Part shown: positions 1-6,550 of the stretch, in pieces
Layout: each line of letters begins with the position of its first letter
How positions within the stretch are numbered: the stretch's first letter is position 1
Source: Methanomassiliicoccales archaeon
GTDB lineage: Archaea > Thermoplasmatota > Thermoplasmata > Methanomassiliicoccales > JACIVX01
Assembly (NCBI GenBank): GCA_024464195.1
Contig: JANHAK010000002.1
Span: 1 to 24,725, forward strand
DNA length: 24,725 bases
Direction: 5' to 3'
Notes under the pieces: generated by a model
Databases searched by the model: none
What the model saw: only the letters and a program-made list of their open reading frames with translations
What the model was told of the DNA's origin: nothing
Made by a program: the position numbers and the translations under genes

Positions 1-1
1 C

Positions 2-889
2 CTTGGTATCGAAAAGATCAATGCAATCGGAATTGATCTGCACCCAGGATACACAACGAGGAAACTCGGCAGGGAACTTTCGGAAACTTGGGGTGCTCAG
101 CTTGTTGAGGTGCAACATCACCACGCTCATGCTGTTTCGCTTCTTGTTGATAGAGGTCTCGATGAAATCATTGCACTGACACTCGACGGAACTGGTTACG
201 GTGCTGATGGAAAATCGTGGGGCGGCGAAGTTCTTTACGCGAATACAGAAGGATACGAACGGGTAGGACACCTCCTGGAAATCCCATTGTTAGGAGGGGA
301 GAAAGCGGTCAGAGATCCGCGCAGATTGGTCTTTGCTCTGTGCGAATTGTCAGGCATTGATGCAGAACTTTTTGATGATGAAAAAGCCACGATTTTCAAA
401 AAGATGATGCGTACCAGTCCGCTGACGACGAGCTTCGGAAGAATACTCGACGCACTCTCCTGTTATTTTGGTATTTGCTGTTCTAGAACATATGAAGGTG
501 AGCCCGCAATGAAACTTGAACGACATCTTGAGGCTGGAAAGAGAGAAATTAAATTCAAACTTGAACGGGAAGGAAACGTAATCAATACGGTTTCACTTTT
601 TAAGCAACTCGTTCATTCATCGGGCAGGAGAGAAGACAAGATTCACAGCTTCGTTTACGCGCTACTCGAGGGGCTTGTCGAGATCGCCGCTGAGGAAGCA
701 CATGCGCGGGGGGTCACGGCGATCGGTATAACTGGCGGGGTTTCTTACAACTATACAATCTCGATGATTACAAAAAGACTCGTTGACGAAAAAGGATTGA
801 AATTCGTTTGTCACAACGCAGTCCCAAATGGAGATGGAGGTATCTCGACAGGACAGTGCGTTGTGGCTGCAAGAAAGGCGGTCGTTTGA
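2..889 (+). CDS. hypF: Carbamoyltransferase HypF, C-terminal part (5' end outside window)
   Basis: HypF transfers the carbamoyl group of carbamoyl phosphate towards HypE as the first step of making the cyanide ligands of [NiFe]-hydrogenase. The frame is open from base 2 and reads about 295 residues to TGA, so only the C-terminal Kae1/TobZ-like domain is present; the acylphosphatase, zinc-finger and YrdC parts must lie to the left. Visible marks are HPGYTTRKLG, the metal-binding QHHHAH, the DGTGYGADGKSWGGE phosphate-binding stretch, TGGVSYN, and near the end the VPNGDGGISTGQ signature with conserved Asp. An internal GTG at 110 is a valine inside the domain, not a start. The gene is followed by about 330 bp without a gene. 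Presence of hypF implies hydrogenases elsewhere in the genome. Family identity is secure; the full length cannot be seen. Confidence 0.93.
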   Translation, partial: LGIEKINAIGIDLHPGYTTRKLGRELSETWGAQLVEVQHHHAHAVSLLVDRGLDEIIALTLDGTGYGADGKSWGGEVLYANTEGYERVGHLLEIPLLGGEKAVRDPRRLVFALCELSGIDAELFDDEKATIFKKMMRTSPLTTSFGRILDALSCYFGICCSRTYEGEPAMKLERHLEAGKREIKFKLEREGNVINTVSLFKQLVHSSGRREDKIHSFVYALLEGLVEIAAEEAHARGVTAIGITGGVSYNYTISMITKRLVDEKGLKFVCHNAVPNGDGGISTGQCVVAARKAVV

Positions 890-910
890 GACCGACAAAA
901 AGTCTCAGGA

Positions 911-939
911 AAGTCATTTAAAATCCAATCGAATGACTT
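911..939. repeat. 8-bp perfect inverted repeat after hypF
   Basis: AAGTCATT (911-918) and AATGACTT (932-939) are exact reverse complements separated by 13 nt. Position just after the hypF stop suits a transcript-end hairpin; the 21-bp spacing between arm centres would also suit a dimeric DNA-binding protein. Which of the two applies cannot be decided from sequence. Confidence 0.45.
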
Positions 940-1190
940 GCATGCAATCTGAGCCTATTTTTCAAGGCTTTCTATCTAATAAAATTCAGGCTCTTTCAAT
1001 ATGGCATGGAATCATTTTTCCCATCGAGACGTTGATTCATTGCGAATCATTAGGATCTTCTTGATCATATAATAACAATCTCGCACCAATTGAGATATCA
1101 TATTTACAAAGAGGATCAACCCTGAAAACGATTGAATTGGAGAGCTGGATTTTGCATTAGATAGCACCCACTTATTACGCGAAGAACAGG

Positions 1191-1198
1191 TTTTTATG
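1191..1198 (+). promoter_or_regulatory. TATA-like element for the dCTP deaminase-family gene
   Basis: TTTTTATG is centred about 26 nt upstream of the ATG at 1220, the archaeal spacing from TATA box to transcription start, which would give a leaderless mRNA. A GGGAGG at 1198-1203 lies too far (16 nt) from that ATG to be a good ribosome site. Confidence 0.35.
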
Positions 1199-1219
1199 GG
1201 AGGATGTGATGAACTTTCT

Positions 1220-1720
1220 ATGTGCATATTATCGGACGGGGAAATACTTGATTTTTTGAAGTCTGGAAAGATCATCATCGAGGGATTTTCTGATAGTTCT
1301 TTAACACCTAACGGATACGATCTAAGAGTTTCGGAGATCCTTTTACCTTCTTCGGGACAGGTTTGTCGGCAGAACGTTGCGATCATTCCTCCAGACACGA
1401 TGTTCTATGCCTCAACGATCGAGGTGATAAAACTTCCCAACGACATCTCTGCACAACTTTGGCTTCGGACATCATGGATTAGGAAAGGAATTATGGCGAG
1501 TTTCGGAAAGGTTGACGCAGGATTTCATGGATCCCTCACCTTCACAGGATTCAACGTTTCATCATCCTCAATTGAAATTCCGATCGGATCGAAATTCGTC
1601 CAGATTGTTTTTGAAAAGATGAGCATGCGGGCTAAAATGAATTACGAGGAGAGAAGCGGTCATTATCAGGGACAGAAAGGTATCACGCTAACCCCGCTTG
1701 ATAAGAAGAAGATCGAGTGA
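1220..1720 (+). CDS. dcd: dCTP deaminase/dUTPase-family protein, deaminase Glu absent
   Basis: Members of this fold deaminate dCTP and/or hydrolyse dUTP to dUMP, keeping uracil out of DNA and feeding dTMP synthesis. The 166-residue protein begins MCILSDGEI, as family members do; an in-frame ATG at 1196 would add eight residues and is judged less likely. Conserved parts seen: PNGYDLRV (about 30-36), LRTSWIRKG (about 82-90, matching the RSSxARxG segment), VDAGFHGS (98-105) and the nucleotide-lid YQGQKGIT (149-156). In Dcd enzymes the residues after the VDxGxxG motif include the catalytic Glu in LEFYN; here the matching stretch is LTFTGFN, with Thr109 (or Gly110) at that place. This argues against classical deamination and for the archaeal dUTPase branch of the family, or an altered role. 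Its 3' end overlaps the convergent trm5 end by 33 bp. Confidence 0.85.
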   Translation: MCILSDGEILDFLKSGKIIIEGFSDSSLTPNGYDLRVSEILLPSSGQVCRQNVAIIPPDTMFYASTIEVIKLPNDISAQLWLRTSWIRKGIMASFGKVDAGFHGSLTFTGFNVSSSSIEIPIGSKFVQIVFEKMSMRAKMNYEERSGHYQGQKGITLTPLDKKKIE

Positions 1721-2719
1721 ATAAACGCTCGCCACAGGAGAATAGCTCTTCAACTCCTCACACCTTAAAACTTCAATCAAATAACCCGCCATCGTACATT
1801 CGGTTCTCACCGATTTCACAAAATCATGCTCCTTTGTTTTGTCCGAAATAAAATATGTATGCAGAATGCCATTTTCTTCGAGTTTGCTCAACGCGGTCAT
1901 AATGAATTCGCCCGCGGAATGCGGAAGATTCATCACAATCCGGTTTGCTGGTGGCAAGTCTTCAATCGCCGTCTTCGCATCTGCACATATCGGGACAATC
2001 CGATTCAAATGATTTAGGACGATATTCTTTCTGAGATAATCAATCGCGTTGACGTTAAAATCAATCGCGTAGACGATTCTTGGCATTCCGTACTTCCGAA
2101 TCATGATTGAGAAGGGACCTACGCCAGCGAACATATCAATGACGATTTCCTCATTTCCCACAAGGGATGCGATTCTTCTTCGTTCAGAAGCGAGTCTTGG
2201 GTTGAAATACATCTTTTTCATGTCCACTTTGAACTTAAGACCGTACTCCGTGTGAACTGTTTCCGTTCGATTTTCACCAGCGATGATCTCCAATCCCATG
2301 ATCCTCATTTCACCTTTGATACCTTTATCAAGTGCAACTGTCTTGATGTGCGGAAATGCCCTTATGAGAGCGTCGCCAATTTCTGATTTATATGGCAAGA
2401 GTGCATCTGGAAGTTTAATGACAGCTATATCCCCTACGATATCGAATGAACTCGGGAGCAGAGGAACAAGAGATTGAGGGATTTTCACATACTGTTTGTA
2501 ATCGCTCTCCACCGCTTTTCTCTCTTCAAAATTTGCTATCTCGATCTTTTCTTTTAGATCAGCTGGCAGGTCTGCCAAGCGCTCAAAAAGGATAGGAAAA
2601 AGAACATCACCTCCTAGCCTAGCAACTCTAAGCGACCTGTCCAGCAATCCTTTTTGTAAAAGTTTTTTACGAACGTATTCTGCTCTACTAGCATCGATAC
2701 GAACGCACCAGGACTGCAC
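1688..2719 (-). CDS. trm5: tRNA (guanine37-N1)-methyltransferase Trm5
   Basis: Trm5 uses S-adenosylmethionine to form m1G37 next to the anticodon, which prevents +1 frameshifting. The 343-residue protein has a small N-terminal D1 region (about 1-60, WCVRIDASRAEYVRKKL), a central domain, then a class I methyltransferase core with FNPRLASERRRIA, the SAM loop IDMFAGVGPFSI (about 193-204), the acidic strand-2 residue in YAIDFNVNAIDYL, and the motif IV NLPHSAGEF near 264-272. Length and order fit the archaeal D1-containing Trm5 class. The start is GTG at 2719; an in-frame TGA lies three codons upstream, so no longer form exists. It is divergent from dphB with a 9-bp gap, so its promoter must lie within the dphB coding region. 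It stops with TAG inside the 3' end of the convergent neighbour. Confidence 0.93.
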   Translation of the reverse strand: MQSWCVRIDASRAEYVRKKLLQKGLLDRSLRVARLGGDVLFPILFERLADLPADLKEKIEIANFEERKAVESDYKQYVKIPQSLVPLLPSSFDIVGDIAVIKLPDALLPYKSEIGDALIRAFPHIKTVALDKGIKGEMRIMGLEIIAGENRTETVHTEYGLKFKVDMKKMYFNPRLASERRRIASLVGNEEIVIDMFAGVGPFSIMIRKYGMPRIVYAIDFNVNAIDYLRKNIVLNHLNRIVPICADAKTAIEDLPPANRIVMNLPHSAGEFIMTALSKLEENGILHTYFISDKTKEHDFVKSVRTECTMAGYLIEVLRCEELKSYSPVASVYSLDLLLIKRG

Positions 2720-2728
2720 GGTGATTCA

Positions 2729-3523
2729 ATGGGCGAATTGATATTTGTTGGTTTAGGATTAGCGGGCTCTGACAATATGACGATCGAGGCACTTGAAGCG
2801 ATCAAGAAGTCCGACATCGTGTTTGCTGAGTTCTATACATCAAAGCTCGTCGATTTCGATGTTGAGGATTTAGAAAAGAAAATAGGAAAAAAAATCATAA
2901 TTCTGACGAGAGAGGAAGTTGAATCTGGAAAAGGGGTTATTGATGCTGCGAGACAGCACTGCGTTTCGTTTCTCACAGCAGGAGATCCAATGACAGCAAC
3001 AACCCATCTTGACCTGAGACTGAGAGCTTCTGACGCTGGAATTAATACGCGATTGATTCACGGCGTTTCGATTTACACAGCATGCGCATCTGCCTTTGGA
3101 TTGCAACACTACAAGTTCGGCAGAACCGTCACACTTCCTTTTCAAGAGAAGAATTACCACCCTTCGAGCCCTTATGAGCACTTACTGGAAAACAAGAAAA
3201 TAGGTCTTCACACCCTTATTCTCCTAGACATCAGAGCATCTGAAGGTAAATACATGACTGCCGCTGATGGCGTCAAATGGTTACTCAATATGGAAGAAAG
3301 AATCGGAAAGGGTTTAATCGATGAGAGATCGCTGCTTTGCGCAGCCGCACGAGTGGGATCGAGGACCGAGAAGATTATCGCTGGATATCCGCAGAAGATT
3401 TTGAACGAAGACATGGGCCCGCCACTGCACACCCTCATCATGCCAGGAAAACTTCATTTTATGGAAGGAAGGGCGCTTGTCGAGTTCGCAGGTGCACCGA
3501 AAGAGATACTGGATCATTTGTAG
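2729..3523 (+). CDS. dphB: Diphthine synthase DphB
   Basis: DphB trimethylates the modified histidine of archaeal elongation factor 2 with S-adenosylmethionine during diphthamide formation. The 264-residue protein has the family length and begins with the SAM-binding strand ELIFVGLGLAG; further family marks are SDIVFAEFYTSKL (about 30-42), the glycine-rich LTAGDPMTATTH segment (about 85-96), HGVSIYTACASAFGLQHYKFGR (about 111-132) and the C-terminal LLCAAARVGS. A GGTGA ribosome site at 2720-2724 sits 4 nt before the ATG and fills the gap between the divergent trm5 and dphB starts. The TAG stop is followed after 34 bp by the convergent FtsZ-like gene. Loss of either neighbour would affect translational fidelity, so the shared control region may co-regulate them (inference). 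Confidence 0.95.
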   Translation: MGELIFVGLGLAGSDNMTIEALEAIKKSDIVFAEFYTSKLVDFDVEDLEKKIGKKIIILTREEVESGKGVIDAARQHCVSFLTAGDPMTATTHLDLRLRASDAGINTRLIHGVSIYTACASAFGLQHYKFGRTVTLPFQEKNYHPSSPYEHLLENKKIGLHTLILLDIRASEGKYMTAADGVKWLLNMEERIGKGLIDERSLLCAAARVGSRTEKIIAGYPQKILNEDMGPPLHTLIMPGKLHFMEGRALVEFAGAPKEILDHL

Positions 3524-3557
3524 AAAAATCAATCGAAATTCGAGTAAACCAGCGACT

Positions 3558-4565
3558 TCATTGCGAAGTTGCTTGCGGAGGAGTGCCCAGCAGAGCTGCA
3601 ACCCGCACTTTTCCCCTCAGTGACGGGTCGGCGTAGCAAACACATTTTATCGAAGCTTTCGGAAGTTTCCTTTTCGCCTCCTCTGATATTCTCTTTATGA
3701 GAAAATCATCGATTTTCTCAGAAGAAATTATCAACAACACAGCTCCCACTTTTTCAATCGAATAGTCACACCAAGGAGAATCAAGGGCGTTGTAAAGTGC
3801 GAGATGCTCCTGAGAAGAAACGGCTGTACCCACACAAAAGACCGCGTGTTTGAACGATGAAAACATTGCTCTGAGCTCGTGCAGATCCTCTATCGTGATT
3901 GCTCTTTCCAAAGCTAATGCGGGAAACAACATGACTTCATCCATGAGTCGGAATGCATTGTAGAGTGGAAGATGTGGAGCAGCTCTCAACAATCGATCAT
4001 TCTCGTAAACAATGACCACATCCGATGCATGAAGGGCATTCAATAAACCCCTTGATGCAAGATTTCGACGATCCCTCCCCTCGACGGAAAAGGGAAGGGC
4101 AAGAGACATGACGATAAAATCCGACATTCGTCTGCATATGTGCGCAATTGCTGGCGCCACATATGTGCCTGTTTCTCCGCCGAGCCCAGCACATATATAA
4201 AGAATTTCAGATTCGCCAATCGCTTCTTGAATCATTTCTTTCAATTGATAGTCGATTGAGGCAAGCGTCCTCGGATTAGTGCCTTGGAGAATTGAAAGAT
4301 GTTTTTCGTCAATGACAAGTCGTTTGCTTTCAGGAATCTGTCTTACATGATCGTTAGAAGTGCAGATGGCAATGTTTTCAAAATGCGAATCTAATAGTAT
4401 GTTACAACCTGCGCCTCCCACACCAATGACTTTAAGTCTTGGGTGCTTTATCTTCGCATCTGAAGAGAGAGTTGTCAACATGCGTCCGACCCATTCACAA
4501 TGGTGATGAAATTCATGACAAATGAAGATTTGCCGATCGGCGTTATTAGAAAAACATCGCCCCAT
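3558..4565 (-). CDS. Divergent FtsZ-like (tubulin/FtsZ superfamily) protein with degraded catalytic loops
   Basis: The 335-residue protein follows the FtsZ GTPase layout: T1 loop VIGVGGAGCN (about 46-55), T4-like GLGGETGT (127-134), LPFSVEGRDRR (157-167), YENDRLLR (187-194) and NAFRLMDEV (203-211), then a C-terminal alpha/beta domain and no long C-terminal tail. Canonical T4 is GGGTGTG; here Glu131 replaces the third small residue of that run. The T7 loop, NxDxxD in FtsZ and source of the catalytic Asp pair, reads ITIEDLHEL (223-231): either both Asp are changed (Glu, His) or, with a one-residue shift, the second is. GTP may be bound but normal polymer-stimulated hydrolysis is doubtful. ATG 4481 (308 residues) is an alternative start; ATG 4565 is kept because a TATA-like element precedes it. 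Divergent from the small gene at 4626. Probably a paralogue, not the division FtsZ. Confidence 0.8.
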   Translation of the reverse strand: MGRCFSNNADRQIFICHEFHHHCEWVGRMLTTLSSDAKIKHPRLKVIGVGGAGCNILLDSHFENIAICTSNDHVRQIPESKRLVIDEKHLSILQGTNPRTLASIDYQLKEMIQEAIGESEILYICAGLGGETGTYVAPAIAHICRRMSDFIVMSLALPFSVEGRDRRNLASRGLLNALHASDVVIVYENDRLLRAAPHLPLYNAFRLMDEVMLFPALALERAITIEDLHELRAMFSSFKHAVFCVGTAVSSQEHLALYNALDSPWCDYSIEKVGAVLLIISSEKIDDFLIKRISEEAKRKLPKASIKCVCYADPSLRGKVRVAALLGTPPQATSQ

Positions 4566-4596
4566 TTTGCGATCAGAGAAATTTCGGGCATAGCCT

Positions 4597-4609
4597 TAAG
4601 TATAATAAC
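4597..4609. promoter_or_regulatory. Shared TATA region between the FtsZ-like gene and the small cysteine protein gene
   Basis: The stretch CTTAAGTATAATAAC (4595-4609) lies in the 60-bp gap between the divergent starts 4565 and 4626. Read rightwards, its centre is about 25 nt from the ATG at 4626 (leaderless spacing); read leftwards, TTATTATA (4608-4601) would place a start about 13 nt before the ATG at 4565. One AT-rich element may serve both genes. Confidence 0.45.
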
Positions 4610-4625
4610 TAACCAATAGTTCGCA

Positions 4626-4841
4626 ATGTCTGGCGAAAAAAATATCGAAAGGACATCGAAGCGGCCTTTTGGATGCTTTTTTGATGTTTACGGATATTCT
4701 GGCACGAGGATAGAAGAGTTGACCTGCGATAACTGTCCGATTAGTCCGATGGTCTGCGATTATAAAGGACAGACAACAATCAATAATCTAGCAAAGATTA
4801 TTTCCGTCCAGAAGAATGTCAAAATCATTTCCAATCCTTGA
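4626..4841 (+). CDS. Small cysteine-containing protein, unknown function
   Basis: A 71-residue frame of no family I recognise. It carries Cys17 and then a CDNCPISPMVC cluster (Cys34, Cys37, Cys44), a spacing that could bind zinc or an iron-sulphur cluster. It has no signal peptide or membrane segment and a Lys/Ile-rich C-terminal end. Support for it being real: an ATG about 25 nt after a good TATA-like element, a coding-like composition, and placement between an FtsZ-like gene (divergent) and herA (same strand, 133 bp downstream). It could be transcribed with herA, or independently as a divergent partner of the FtsZ-like gene. Stop is TGA. Confidence 0.5.
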   Translation: MSGEKNIERTSKRPFGCFFDVYGYSGTRIEELTCDNCPISPMVCDYKGQTTINNLAKIISVQKNVKIISNP

Positions 4842-4938
4842 CATTCGGATCTCGTTCCCTACTTTTCTAAATAGGAAAGCATTTTCCCATGAACACACAT
4901 TAGCGAAAAACATATGGTGATTCAGTCGTTTTCGGGGA

Positions 4939-4955
4939 TCGAGTACGGCACTCGA
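4939..4955 (+). repeat. 6-bp hairpin just before the herA ribosome site
   Basis: TCGAGT (4939-4944) and ACTCGA (4950-4955) pair perfectly around a 5-nt loop, ending a few bases before the AGGGTGGGG purine stretch that probably serves as the herA ribosome site (about 4958-4966) and 20 nt before the ATG. It could modulate herA translation or insulate it from the upstream small gene; this is a guess. Confidence 0.3.
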
Positions 4956-4974
4956 CCAGGGTGGGGATTCGAAA

Positions 4975-6522
4975 ATGCACATCGGTAGAGTCGTTGGCAA
5001 CAGAGTCATGGAAATCAGATTCCGCACGAGATTTACTGAGAATTTACAGGTGGGGGAACTCCTCGTCATCGAAGAAGAAGGTGAGGAGATCAGGTACTTT
5101 GTGAGAATCATGGACGTCGAACATGGTGCGGATGCCGATCGAGACGATTGGATTCTGAGAGAAGCTGGAGAAATACTTCATAAGGATTTAAGAAATGAGT
5201 TTTTCGATGTTAAAGGAATTGAGGAGCGCTTGTACAGAGTTGGCGTTTGCGTTCCTCTTGGATATTCGTCAGAAAACTCTTTTAAAAAGACAAAATCGAT
5301 TCCATCCCACTTCTCGAAAGTTAGAAGAGCAACGGAAGAGGACTATGCGTTTCTGCGTCGATTTCTTGGCGAAATCGAGGTAGGGAGACTCAGATCAGGC
5401 GATCGCGTGCTCGATTTTCCTGTCGGAATTTCAGGTCTCGCATTTCCACACCATATAGGGATTTTTGCGACGACGGGCATGGGCAAGAGCAATCTTATGA
5501 AAAATCTTGCCCTTTCCTGCATGAAACTGCGCCGGTATGGTTTTCTCATTTTTGATCCGCATGGTGAATATTTTGATGGTGGCGAAATCGGAAAAAAGGG
5601 TTTGAGACATGCTTGCATAAACGATGCGCTCGAGGTTTTCAGCAGCAGAGAACTGGAAGGGCCTTACACTACCTTGAGACTCTCGGCAAGAGAAATCGAG
5701 ATTGCAGATCTCCAGAACCTGTACGAGTTCAGCCAAGCCCAAATCGAATGCCTTCAGACAGCTCAGTTTTTTTACGGAGAAAATTGGCTACAGGAGCTCA
5801 ACTCGAAATCCGTCGACGAAATTTGCAAAGACTTGGGAGACAGATTTCATGAGGGCACAATTAACGTTATCAAGCGAAGGCTCGAAAGTATCTTTAGATT
5901 TGGATTGATCACCTCGGATCCAAAGCTTTCAATCACGAAACATGTAATCGAATGTTTACACAACGCGAAGGTTGTTCTCATCGATACTTCGAATCTATAC
6001 GAGGCCGAGGAGCTCCTCGTTTCGACGGTTATCTCTAGGGCGATTTTTGAAAAAAATAAATTCCTGTATGGAAACAAGCAAGAATTCGAGCGCGTTCCGC
6101 CAGTATTGATCGCGATGGAAGAAGCACAGAGAGTCCTTGGACAGGCAAAAGGATCGATATTCGCGCAGATCGCGAGGGAGGGAAGGAAATTCAAAGTGGG
6201 ATTATGTGCAGTCTCGCAACAACCAAAACTCATTGATCCAGAAATTATAAGTCAATTTAACACCTTGTTCATACTTGGTCTTGCAGACAGGAGAGATCGG
6301 GACATTCTCAAGAACTCTGCAAAACAAGACGTCTCTCAGCTTGACAACGAAATACAGACGCTCATGCCAGGTGAAGCAATCATCGCTTCTCCCTTCACTC
6401 CTTTCGCAATCCCAGTAAAGATTCATCTTTTCGAGGAATTCGTTTCGAGAGGGGAAGCAAATGAAGTTGGAACGAGGGGAAAGAGTTCAGGCAGACCGCG
6501 GAGTGAATTCAAGTTCTTTTGA
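4975..6522 (+). CDS. herA: HerA-type bipolar DNA translocase/helicase
   Basis: HerA is a hexameric FtsK/HerA ATPase that pumps DNA and works with the NurA nuclease in resecting double-strand breaks after Mre11-Rad50. The 515-residue protein starts with a HAS-barrel (HIGRVVGNRVMEIRF, first 100 residues), has Walker A ATTGMGKSN (about 165-173) followed by FLIFDPHGEYF, a helical insertion (about 230-330), Walker B LIAMEEAQRVLG (about 379-390), and QFNTLFILGLADRRDRD with the likely sensor/arginine finger. ATG 4975 follows a purine-rich ribosome site. Twenty-eight base pairs separate it from the antiporter gene and all four downstream genes run the same way, so one transcript with mre11-rad50 is likely. 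NurA is not in this window. Confidence 0.93.
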   Translation: MHIGRVVGNRVMEIRFRTRFTENLQVGELLVIEEEGEEIRYFVRIMDVEHGADADRDDWILREAGEILHKDLRNEFFDVKGIEERLYRVGVCVPLGYSSENSFKKTKSIPSHFSKVRRATEEDYAFLRRFLGEIEVGRLRSGDRVLDFPVGISGLAFPHHIGIFATTGMGKSNLMKNLALSCMKLRRYGFLIFDPHGEYFDGGEIGKKGLRHACINDALEVFSSRELEGPYTTLRLSAREIEIADLQNLYEFSQAQIECLQTAQFFYGENWLQELNSKSVDEICKDLGDRFHEGTINVIKRRLESIFRFGLITSDPKLSITKHVIECLHNAKVVLIDTSNLYEAEELLVSTVISRAIFEKNKFLYGNKQEFERVPPVLIAMEEAQRVLGQAKGSIFAQIAREGRKFKVGLCAVSQQPKLIDPEIISQFNTLFILGLADRRDRDILKNSAKQDVSQLDNEIQTLMPGEAIIASPFTPFAIPVKIHLFEEFVSRGEANEVGTRGKSSGRPRSEFKFF

Positions 6523-6550
6523 GACTTCGCTCACGAAGGGTGTTTGAGCG

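Larger units (their letters stand above)
890..1219. other. Intergenic region between hypF and the dCTP deaminase-family gene
   Basis: No gene or tRNA is recognisable. It holds an 8-bp perfect inverted repeat (AAGTCATT at 911-918, AATGACTT at 932-939) 22 bp after the hypF stop, which could be a termination hairpin or a protein site; a T-run at 957-961; a second short inverted repeat (TGATTC 1033-1038, GAATCA 1044-1049); and the probable promoter of the next gene. Short frames here lack family resemblance. Confidence 0.5.

Noticed and set aside
1012..1398. Minus-strand frame of 128 codons opposite the dCTP deaminase-family gene
   Set aside because: It is antisense to a well-supported gene and to its upstream region, with no family-like motif.
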